Of a DNA stretch of 64,000 bases, positions 55,459 to 64,000 are shown one piece after another. The notes below the pieces were generated by a model. The model was not told where the DNA came from. It saw only the letters and a list, made by a program, of their open reading frames with translations, and did no database searches. Every line of letters begins with the position of its first letter. Position 1 is the stretch's first letter. The position numbers and the translations under genes are program-made. Source of the DNA: Zelopaecilomyces penicillatus (Eukaryota; Ascomycota; Sordariomycetes; Hypocreales; Pseudodiploosporaceae); NCBI GenBank assembly GCA_005765155.1, contig VCCP01000001.1:5146001-5210000 (forward strand), read 5' to 3'.

Positions 55459-57363
55459 CTACTTCTTTTGCTTCCAGCTTGCAGCTCTCTGAGAGCCTCT
55501 GTTCTGCGGTCTACCGGACTTCTTCTTTGCTTTCTTTCCCTTGAGCTCCCGTGGAATGCCGTCCTTGGATGATGCTCTTCTGCCTTCAAAGACGATGTTC
55601 TCGGGCGACTTGAAACCGGCAGGGAGTGCACTGGACATGTGAGGATTCTTGACCTGTCTCCGGAGCTGCGCAGCGCCCGCGCGACCAAGAAGCTTGTTGG
55701 CACGGCCGGCGGCAGCTCGATCTTCAGGAGTCAACTTGGGCTGGTATTTGTTGCTGCCCCCCCGTACGGGTCCGCCAGCGGCCTCCGCCTTGGCCTTGAC
55801 TTTTTCCATGGCCTGGGTGGTCTTGCGCGGATCCTTGGCTCGGGCTACACGAAGAACTCGGGGAAGCATTGGGGGAAACTTTTTCCCGTCAAGCAGAAGG
55901 GCGGATTCCACGTCATTTGCGTCCTGGTATAGCCGGTCAGTTATTTGGAGAATAAAGAAAACTAAAAAAGGGACCCGGCGTGAAGCCTGGACAGGGTCGT
56001 TTTTCTTTCTTTCTGAATTTACTCACATAAAATTGCACGTATGCAAAGCCCTTGCCAACTCTGGTTGTTGGATCTCGTATAACTCGGACATTTTCAACTT
56101 TGCCCTGAGTGCCAAAAGTTCGCCACAAACCCTCCTCGATATCTGATGGTATCTTGTTGCGCTTCTTCTCAACCAACTTGCCGTCCCCCTTGTTTTCGAT
56201 GACGGTCTCATCGTCGACAAAGCCTAGATTGCCGACGAAGAGGCAGCGTCGATGATCCATGGGGCTGGGATGCGCAACACTGTCCACTCTGATATGGCGC
56301 TCTAGCACCTCGCTTCCATTAAGCTCCACTGCAATTTTGCGTGCCGCCGCTTCGGTCGACAGCACAACGTATGCATTGGTTGACGTGGTGGTGGCCTCCA
56401 TTAGGGATTTGGTGATGTAGGCGGCTCGCTTGGGCATCGAGCCTGTAGAGAAAGCAACGGACCGGAACCGGATCGATTCAATCTTTTGCGGTGGTGTGGC
56501 ATCCTTGTCAAGGACAGAGGAAAGGTGTTTTAGCAGAGTTTTCTTGGCAGACTTGGAGGAGATGGCCTCTGAAGAGACGTTGGCTAAGAATATGGTTCGG
56601 GCGGCCTTCTCAATATCGGTTGGCTTCTTGCTATCCTGTTTCAGGCTTTCATGAACTGGCACATCGTCGTCGTCATCAACGTCGTTCTCGGAGCCAGAGT
56701 CAGAGCCATCCTCCTCTTTTGCTTCTCCCTTTTGACGCTTGCCAGTCGGTTCATCTTCTTCGTCCTTTGTTAATTGCGCAAGGTATTTGCCTTCGAGATC
56801 CGCGTTTTCATCTTTCCTTTTCCGTTTTCGCTCCTGTTCCCGGCGAATTTTGCTTGTTTCAGGGGCTACCTCAGCGGCAGCAGCATCCACTTTCTTGCTC
56901 TTCTTCTCGGCCGATTTCTTTTTCTTCTTGATGACGGAGGAGTCGACCTTGACATCGTCGTCTTCTTCGTTCTCATCCGCTCCAGAGGCTTCGGCATCAT
57001 TCATCTCCTCATCCTCATCACCGTAGTCTAGTTCCTCGCTTATCTCTGAGAGCACCTCTTCATCACCGCTCTCCTCTTGGCCAGGAGCTCCGGATCCCTG
57101 TGCAATCTTTGACTTGGTTTGCTCACGCGCCGCATACCGTGACTTGGGAGGTGCTGTCACAGGCCCGGCCTATTGCACAGTTAGTGGTCATGCACCACGA
57201 CAGTTAGGATCATGGGCGGCTCACACTTGTCGCAAAGAGAGCATTTAGGGTGGGGTCGACTGCCTTGGAGGCAACCGCCAGAGGAGCTCTTCTGTCAACA
57301 GTTAGTGAGAAGCCAAACGACGTTGGCAAAGACCAATTGGACCTTGACGTACTTCTTGGGCAT
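55459..57363 (-). CDS. NOP12: nucleolar RNA-binding protein 12
   Basis: Four exons: 57363-57353 (11 bases), 57291-57225, 57169-56027 and 55923-55459, giving 561 codons plus stop. After a short N-terminus (MPKKRAPLAVASKAVDPTLN) comes a long acidic/Lys-rich disordered part (about 55-210). RRM1 starts near residue 217 (RTIFLANVSSE). RRM2 starts near 334 (RRCLFVGNLGF), with the RNP1-like GKGFAYVQFY, interrupted by the last intron right after the Tyr. The C-terminal tail is rich in Lys, Arg, Gly and Ser (GRRASSKDGIPRELKGKKAK). Yeast Nop12 assists 25S rRNA folding in early 60S assembly in the nucleolus; the same role is expected. Donors are GTACGT, GTGAGC and GTGAGT. The upstream region is shared with the divergent DEP1 gene. 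Confidence 0.92.
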
Positions 57364-58119
57364 TTTGGAATGCTGGACGGAGTAGCCTGATGGAGCTCCG
57401 AAACAAAAGATCAGCCTTGTTGGGAGTTTACTGGTTGCGACAAGATGCACACAGCGCCAAACCGCCTGGCAAGAAAATTCACAGAAAATTTGGGTCCCAC
57501 TGACGGAGCCTTGAGCCGGAACAATGCGTCATTGGCTTTTCGCCCTGGGAGTCCCGCCGCTGGGCGATCAGGACCCCCCATGACCGCGTTTCTGCCCACA
57601 CACACCGCTCGCCCCCGGCATGAGTAGCCCACTGGAAGGTCGCTTTGGCAGTGGGCGGCTGTAGGCGTAGCAGCTGGGGGCATTGGCATCGCCTGACGGC
57701 CGGTGCTAAGACGTGCTAATACAGTGCTGGTACTCACACGCCCTCACACACACACCTAGGTCACAGTCGCCAGTGTGCGCGAGGCGGCACCTCTCATCCT
57801 CCTCTTCGCTCTTCTCCCTCCCCTCCCAACCCATCGCCCGTCACTGCCACTCACCACTCGCCGTGGCTTCCATAGCACAATCCTTGCTCTCGAATGGGTC
57901 AAATGAGCCGTCATATTGTTGTTTTCTCTATCCCACATCGCATTCCCTCCAGGGATTTCCGCCCGCACGCCTAGCGACTGATCCATCCATCGTCTCTGCG
58001 CTGGCTCTGATCTGACAGGCGTCCGGCCGACGAAGCTGGAGCTGCCCTCCCCTCTCCCAAACACCACCCCAACAATCGACACCAAGTGCTGCGCAGGGTC
58101 TTCTCTGCTGTTCCCTGAC
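57364..58119. promoter_or_regulatory. divergent upstream region of NOP12 and DEP1
   Basis: 756 bases between two divergent ATGs; GC-rich in the centre and C/T-rich toward the DEP1 start, as expected of a fungal leader. No gene seen. Confidence 0.6.
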
Positions 58120-60249
58120 ATGGCAATGGCGACGACCGCTGCTGCACTGACTGCTCTGTCGCCCTCTCTACCGGGCGGCGACCTCGAGGATAGTAATATT
58201 TCCAGCCCACTCAGCGAGGTGGATGACAAGGACGCCAACGACGAAGACATTGAGCACATGCATCTTGATGTCGACGATGACGGCGACAATTCTAGTCTTA
58301 GCGGCGAAGAGGCCCCAGAGACGCACAACGATGCGTCGGACTCTGACAGCGCCCTCTCTGACGCTGGGTCCGACGTCAACTCTGACGCCAACGACACCGA
58401 AGCAGAAACTCTAAGGCTATACGACACTCCCAAAAACCAACGGCATCGCGATGTTGTCGTCGATCAGTTCAATCAAGGTCAAATTTTCGAGCACACCCCG
58501 ACCAAAATGCGCAAGACGCCGCTCGAGGGCGAGGAAGACTTAATTACCGACGACGATGCCTCGGATGCCTCAAGTCAAGCCGATGGCGATGAATCTCCCT
58601 TAAAACCCGCGACAACGCAGCATACAAGCGTAGACGAGGACATGAAGCGCGCGTCACAGGAGCGAAAGCGAAAACGATCGTCACCTGCTGATCAGTCCGA
58701 CCTAGAACAGCCACTGCGGAAACGCACTGCTTCTGTGGCGGCGGCAGAGGACGAACTAGACGGCGAAGTCGCCGTCGTTGAGGATGACACTACATCCGCA
58801 AATCTCCAAAGTGGTGCCCAATCCGCTGGGGAGGACGAGGAAGAAGATTCACCCCTCAATCTCGACACAGTGCTGGATGATGAGGCTCCGGAGAGAGAGA
58901 CTCGAGCGACCAAGAAAGCTTCTCGAAAAGGGCCCAAGCGCAATGGTGCCACCTCAGAGGACACAGAGAATGACACCGGTGCCGAAGCAGACGGCCAGCG
59001 GGACACCTCGTTGGAAGGCGACGTAGAGCAGCCTGATGAGGAGATGGATGCTGATGCTGATGTCGAGGAAGAGGCAGAGGCAGAAGCGGCTGCGCGGAAT
59101 ATTGAAGAAAGTAGGTCGACCCTCCTCTGCAATCTCTCAAATCTGGACCATGCTAACCTGACGAAAGTGGAACGGAAACAGGCAGCATTCAGAGATTGGA
59201 CGCTCATAGAAGAAATGTTTGGCATCTTCAGGAATAGGTTAGTTTAATCGCTTCCCACAGTGTGCAGAGCTGTATCTGACCAAGCCAACAGACTATACAA
59301 GGACAGGTTAGAGAGACTGGAAGAAGAAGAACGATCGCTTCACGCTTCAGTCCCTACCCATCCTGAATACCTCAACATGAAGCAATGTCTTGATGACCGA
59401 CTTAACCGAAAACTCCAAGAAATCAACACGGAATACGAATTTCGAATACAGGCTCACGACAGACGTGCGATTGCTCAGCGAGCGCAGACGTGGAGTCAGT
59501 ACTTTCAAGCGGTTCGAGAGAGAAGAGAAATAGCTTTAGAGACTTTAAACAAGCAGTGGTATGATGTACAGAGTGCCAGACGGAGTACACACAGCTTGCC
59601 GGACTATGGCTTGCTATTTCCAAGAGATCCTTCGCAGCGCGTCAGGAATGCGATTGCATACAACACTGAAGTTTCCACCCTAGCCGGCCTCGCTAAGTAC
59701 GAGGGTTTCCCGGCTGGCCCAGAGATGAAGGGGGCATCGGCAGCAGAACTGGAAGCCGACTTGAATGCCATGGAGGTAAGCACACTGATTTTACCCTCTC
59801 GCTTAATCGAATGTGTGATGGCTAACTCACCACTCCAGCGAGTTCGACGTGGACGACAGAAGCCCGTAAATCAGGTACGTGAGGAATACCAGGCGCCAAA
59901 CCTCACGCGACTCGGGCCGGCTGGAGAACAATTTCTTAAAGATACACCCTGGGCGAATCCAAATCATTCGGCACACAAAATATTCAAGTCAACTCATACA
60001 CCTACAGAGACCCGACCCGAGCAACCAGTAACCGCCGGGCGGACACCGCACCAAGCTCACCCTCCCTCAATCGAGACCAAACCCACTTTTGATACACCGT
60101 CATCCATACAAATATCTCCGGCTTTGACATCAAGACTTTCCGAATCACCCGATATGGCACGCAGCATGCTAAATCAGTCTGTCCATCCGATGAAACGAGT
60201 AGGGAGCATTCCTAGTCTAGGGCGTGGGCCAAAGGCGGCGGCGGCTTGA
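58120..60249 (+). CDS. DEP1: Sds3/Dep1-like subunit of the Rpd3L histone deacetylase complex
   Basis: Proposed exons: 58120-59110, 59168-59237, 59292-59775 and 59839-60249, giving 651 codons plus stop. The first 330 residues are acidic and disordered (Asp/Glu/Ser-rich), with short basic patches (RKRKRSSP). Residues about 330-470 are the Sds3-like region: ERKQAAFRDWTLIEEMFGIF, then RLYKDRLERLEEEERSLHAS, the coiled-coil stretch and WSQYFQAVRERREIALETLN. That region mediates dimerisation and binding to Sin3/Rpd3. The C-terminal part is Pro/Thr-rich. The gene acts in transcriptional repression by deacetylating histones. Two of the three introns (59111-59167, 57 bases; 59776-59838, 63 bases) are multiples of three without stops, so reading through them also keeps the frame; the spliced form fits the Sds3 family better. 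All have branch-point-like GCTAAC or similar signals. Confidence 0.85.
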
Positions 60250-61156
60250 ACTATTAACTATTTTGTCCATGGTTGAATGACCGTTCGCACATTGGCCGAG
60301 CGTTGAGTTGGCTACGACATGAGGATTGTTTCTGTACTCGGATTTGATGATACCCCCAAAAGATTTGTCGGTTATGTGCATGGGGCGGCGGCCCTTCTCG
60401 TGTTGCGTTTCTTCTGGAGTGTGGGATAAGGGAAAAAAATACGTTTTAGAACTTGGGTGGGCGCGATTGTATCAGGCTTTTGCTGCTACGGGAACTGCGC
60501 TGGAACGGACTCGCAATAGGGCGAACAATCGCCTTTTGTACAGCCAAGGCGGCTATTTTCTTTTCACCTCTATATATTTGGAACGAACCTTGTATATAAT
60601 TTAGAGTCTTGCTTACCACATGAGACAATATGCTCTTTTGCAAGATGAGATGCCTGTATATTGTGTCCCATTCTGTATTACTACGCCAAGCCAAGGCTTT
60701 CGTAGTGTGAATATATGCTTTCTCATTTCACGCAGACGTGAGAACGCATATAAGAACTTAGGGTATATATAACATCAGACAAAGGGGCATTTTGAGAAGG
60801 TAGGGCGTAGGATTGGAGATATAAGAACATCGAGGTATTCGTCTTAGATATCAACTTATTTGGAATTTTACACCATCAATCTTCTGGCATGAGGGACTGT
60901 GTTCTCGTACAATTACAATCAACCACAGTGACAAGGCGTATATTCGGCTCTAAACCGCCGATCCCGTAACACCAATGTATATTTTACTTGTTCTAGAGCC
61001 GTCAAATAAATAGAGCAGCCCAGAGATGAGTGTAGTACAAAAAAAAGCCTATCTTCATACAATTCCTTCGTAGCAATGAGACATTTGCCCAAGTTGAACG
61101 ACCCCCGAAAACGATTTAACCCCCAACTTGGGAACCTTTGACATTTCTTAATTTTT
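60250..61156. other. intergenic region between convergent genes
   Basis: 3' flanks of DEP1 and COA3; A/T-rich, with TATATAA-like sequences at 60570-60602 and 60763-60770. No gene seen. Confidence 0.6.
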
Positions 61157-61531
61157 CTATTTCGTAACAGTCGGTCTTTTGGGTGTATCAGGTACTTTGA
61201 CGTCGTCGAACTCGTCCTGGCCGACGGCCTTCAATGTGTAATAATCTGTAACAATAGAACATTAGCCAAAACGAGGTCCTCATGGAAATGTATCGTAACC
61301 CAAAGGTAAACATACAGATACCCCCGACAACTGCCAAAAGACCCAAGCCGGTGACTGCATTCTTGAAAATATATGGTCTTCGGGCACGAATGAGCGCAGG
61401 GCCTTGGCGCAACCGCCGGTCGTAGTAGGTTGAATGGGGATTTCTGGAGGGTTTTGATACGTTTAGTTTAGTTTATGAGCACGGGTGAGTATTTGCTGGG
61501 CGAGAAGAGCGGGCGCAACTTACGATGCCAT
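61157..61531 (-). CDS. COA3: cytochrome c oxidase assembly factor 3
   Basis: Three exons, 61531-61524 (8 bases), 61443-61316 and 61245-61157, give only 74 codons plus stop, normal for this family. The protein starts MASNPHSTYYDRRLRQGPAL and has one transmembrane segment at about 30-50 (NAVTGLGLLAVVGGIYYYTL). The tail is acidic and then basic (DEFDDVKVPDTPKRPTVTK). Coa3 sits in the mitochondrial inner membrane, binds newly made Cox1 and, with Cox14 and Mss51, couples Cox1 synthesis to assembly. The splice choice (T|GTATGT donor) gives GIYYYTLKAVGQ as in relatives; an upstream GT would be weaker. Its upstream region is shared with the divergent symplekin gene. Confidence 0.88.
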
Positions 61532-62244
61532 CGCTGCAATGTGTGATTATGTGTCCACGCCAATGGCGTTCGTTTTGCGTATCAGTTCCCAGTTAATACT
61601 TTGGATGAGTCTAGACGAGCTGGGCATTTGGCGATCTGATATCATGAATGCCGATGCTCCCCAACTGCTCAATTCCTTGTATGGGCGGTCTTTCACCGGC
61701 TAAACACCCGCTAGCCTGAGCCTTAGCCGTCGCCGCCACTCCCATGTGCGGTACCTGCTGTGCCTGTAGGTCACCCACTGTATTGACCTGTACACTCCGT
61801 ACGGGTTACAGGGGGTGGTCAATAAGGTGGACCCGCGTCACGCTCCGTCACCAAATCTTGACTACAGCTTTACTTGTACATCCAAAGCTGCCTGACCGCG
61901 AAGACGACCTCTTTTTGACATCAAGCAACGACGAAAAAACCGGGCATCGTTATCTTCCTTTGGCGAATTAATTGCGCGACTTCTGCGATTGTGCAGATTT
62001 GGCCACCACGCGACAGACTCGGCCGTCATCAGAGATTGGCGCAGAGCATGACGATTCCGCAGAAACCTTGATCTGGCAGCCAGGGCTCGTCGCGCAAACC
62101 ACCAAACATTGTCTTTTACAGCGACATCTCTCGACCCCATAATCATCTCTTGATCTTTATATACTTTAGTCACATCTGAACAATCGACATTCTTTCATCG
62201 TCTTTTCATACTTGCGCACGCGGCCGAGCCGCCGATTGATCGCC
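61532..62244. promoter_or_regulatory. divergent upstream region of COA3 and the symplekin gene
   Basis: 713 bases between two divergent ATGs. An A/T-rich TATATACTTTAG stretch at about 62157-62168 lies 80 bases before the symplekin start and could act as a TATA-like element. No gene seen. Confidence 0.55.
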
Positions 62245-64000
62245 ATGTCGTCAACACTATCAGTGCCGGAGCAAATCCGTCAGCTCAACGACGCACGCAA
62301 ACTTGTCCTGGGAGATGTCAAGTACTATCCGAGTGTTGTCCGCGGAATTCTTCCAATCATTGGTCCTACAGCTCCTATCGAGCTGCGGCGATGGGGCACT
62401 GAGTTTCTAGCTGAGGCGTTTGCTACCCCAGCCCTGCCAAATTCAGAAAAGGAGACAATGCAACCTTATGTATTGACCACGCTGGAGTCTCTCGCTGAAA
62501 GTGAAAAGGAAGATGCGCAGGTGCTGCGCAATGTGATACAAACTGCAGCAAGCATATACCCGCTTGCGATGAGGTGGATGTACGTTGCTGTTCCTTTTTA
62601 TTTGACCAGTGCGCCTGCCCTGGAAACAAAGCTGACATGGCCCGTTTAGCATTAACAACGGATACGACACAGTTACGTGGGAGAGGATGGTTGGTATAAA
62701 GCAAAGAATACTGCGAATTTGGGATAATGCGGCCCCTACTGTGGGAATATGCTGTATCAAATTTGCCCAGCGGGTCGTCCTGGCCCAGACAGTCTCATCA
62801 GGGGCTGAACACAGGGTAAGGATAGATCTGATCTTGTCTATGTGTGAACGGATCTTAATCAATTGTCATCTAGTATGGCGGCGGCCTGGACGTATCTCTG
62901 GATAAAGTGCCCCCAAACCACCAAACCCTCGATCCTAGGAATCTCGAGGCCGAAGCGAGTGGACTGCTTGATCGCATGTTGGGTGTTTTGCACGAGAGCA
63001 GGTAAGGACTGGGAGAGGAACCAGAAAAACAAAAGGCTGTTTTCGAAATTGTGACTTTTGCTCATTACTGCTTCTAGGGATGCTCTGCTTGTAGACTCGA
63101 CACTGAACTGCCTTTCCATTGTTGTGCGGACGCGCCCTGCTACGTCCAGTCGTATTCTAAATGCATTGCTCAGTTTCAATCCACTGCAGGCAGCCAACTC
63201 ACCGATGACGCCAAAAACCAAAGTAATGATCAAGTCTATGGAGAAGACTTCGCGGTTGCTGTTGATCCATCTTAGCAAAAGAGACCCACACAATCCCATT
63301 GTTCCTAGAATACAGCAGCATGTGGAAGGTATGATGCGAATGATGGCTGAGATCTTCGACACGGCGGGCAGGAAAAGGCCGCTGGAGGCCCCCAAACCTG
63401 AGGTGTATGAGGTCAAACGTCCACGCGTTGAGAGCGCCCAAATACAAATTCCTCCCCTTGGACCTGGTCCGCATACATTGGCTGATGTGTTTACGTTGAT
63501 TGGAAATGACGGCCTTCGGACTTTTGATATCTCCCAGGTGCCGGCTGCCCTTGTTGCCAAGATCACTGTGAATACTCTCTCCAGGCTAGATCCACAGGTA
63601 TTGGCTAAAGCAGTAGACGGGGTTCGCAGTCGACTGGAAACAGTGGCTAATACACCGGCACCTGAGCTCAATCCAAACACAGCGCTTCTCGGCGTCGAGG
63701 AGGATGACGATGACTACGAGCCCGATTTCTACCAAGCAGAAGATACAGAACAGATCCTCAATAAGCTCGATAGCGGGCCGGCAGTGTCCCAGCTGGTAGC
63801 TTTGGATGATAGTCTTGATCTGAAGTCATTCAGCCTCCCCCAACCCCAGAAGCTTACTCCCGAGGGAGCTCTTGGCGCAGGAAATGGTACTGTGACCCGT
63901 GTACTGGAAATGATGAAGTCTCTGGAGGAACCGGCAGGCAAGAAGCAGAAAGTCGGCTTCAACAGGCTTGCCGCAAGTTCAGAAAGCCGGGATTCTTGGA
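62245..64000 (+). CDS. PTA1: symplekin/Pta1, cleavage and polyadenylation factor subunit (3' end outside window)
   Basis: Exons 62245-62579, 62650-62815, 62874-63001 and 63078 onward; the frame is still open at 64000 after 517 codons. The N-terminal half is a HEAT/ARM-like helical repeat with LGDVKYYPSVVRGILPIIGP, FLAEAFATPALPNSEK and a conserved block, DKVPPNHQTLDPRNLEAEAS, that resembles the symplekin/Pta1 N-terminal domain. An acidic, disordered linker begins near residue 430 (EEDDDDYEPDFY). The protein is the scaffold that joins the nuclease/phosphatase and poly(A) polymerase modules of the mRNA 3'-end machinery (CPF/CPSF), and the N-terminal domain binds the phosphatase Ssu72. The ATG at 62245 is the first after the A/T-rich stretch; the frame is open slightly upstream without an ATG. 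Confidence 0.85.

Noticed and set aside
1..64000. Transposon, viral or CRISPR content
   Set aside because: No transposase or reverse-transcriptase motifs, no long terminal or inverted repeats, and no regularly spaced repeat array were seen.

Overview
The window looks like nuclear DNA of a filamentous ascomycete, most probably a Sordariomycete and plausibly Hypocreales. The reasons are many short introns (about 50-90 bases) with fungal splice signals (GTAnGT donors, CTAAC/CTGAC-type branch points), fungus-specific gene families (ATG11, NUO17.8, DEP1/Sds3, NOP12, COA3) and large, biased intergenic spaces. The species assignment is inference. I found no transposon, CRISPR array, rRNA or convincing tRNA.

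Layout. 1-12045: start of a GT31-like glycosyltransferase (minus, cut by the window), a Ubp16/USP30-like deubiquitinase, an F-box-like protein, the autophagy scaffold ATG11 (four exons) and a divergently transcribed CENP-H-like kinetochore gene. 12046-19198: a 7.15-kb stretch with no supportable gene, strongly enriched in CAGGTAC/GTACCTG. 19199-31006: the HMG-box gene NHP6, a ten-exon conserved fungal gene of unknown function, phosphoglucomutase, oligoribonuclease and a Gfo/Idh/MocA oxidoreductase. 31388-43306: a single-pass membrane protein with a Gln/Pro/Tyr-rich tail, a DUF4743-type Nudix protein and a short-chain dehydrogenase, separated by two gene-free gaps of about 4 kb. 43834-52934: complex I subunit NUO17.8, a small SET-like protein, ribosomal protein S15 (uS19) and a second single-pass membrane protein. 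52935-64000: an alpha-tubulin gene with a broken frame, NOP12, DEP1, COA3 and the first part of a symplekin/PTA1 gene.

Most genes are housekeeping functions without an operon-like relationship: ribosome biogenesis and translation (NOP12, RPS15), mRNA 3'-end processing and RNA turnover (PTA1, oligoribonuclease), chromatin (NHP6, DEP1, CENP-H), mitochondria (NUO17.8, COA3, the deubiquitinase) and central carbon metabolism (phosphoglucomutase). Several pairs are divergent and share short promoters. There is no secondary-metabolite cluster.

The clearest anomaly is the alpha-tubulin gene. Its exons and splice sites look intact, but it lacks 13 bases in a highly conserved stretch, which shifts the frame. 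Other points of note are the motif-rich 7-kb desert, a probable GC-AG intron in the CENP-H-like gene, first coding exons of only 8-15 bases in four genes, and two stop-free, in-frame introns in DEP1. Gene models were built by reading splice sites by eye. Family names rest on recognised motifs, not on database searches.
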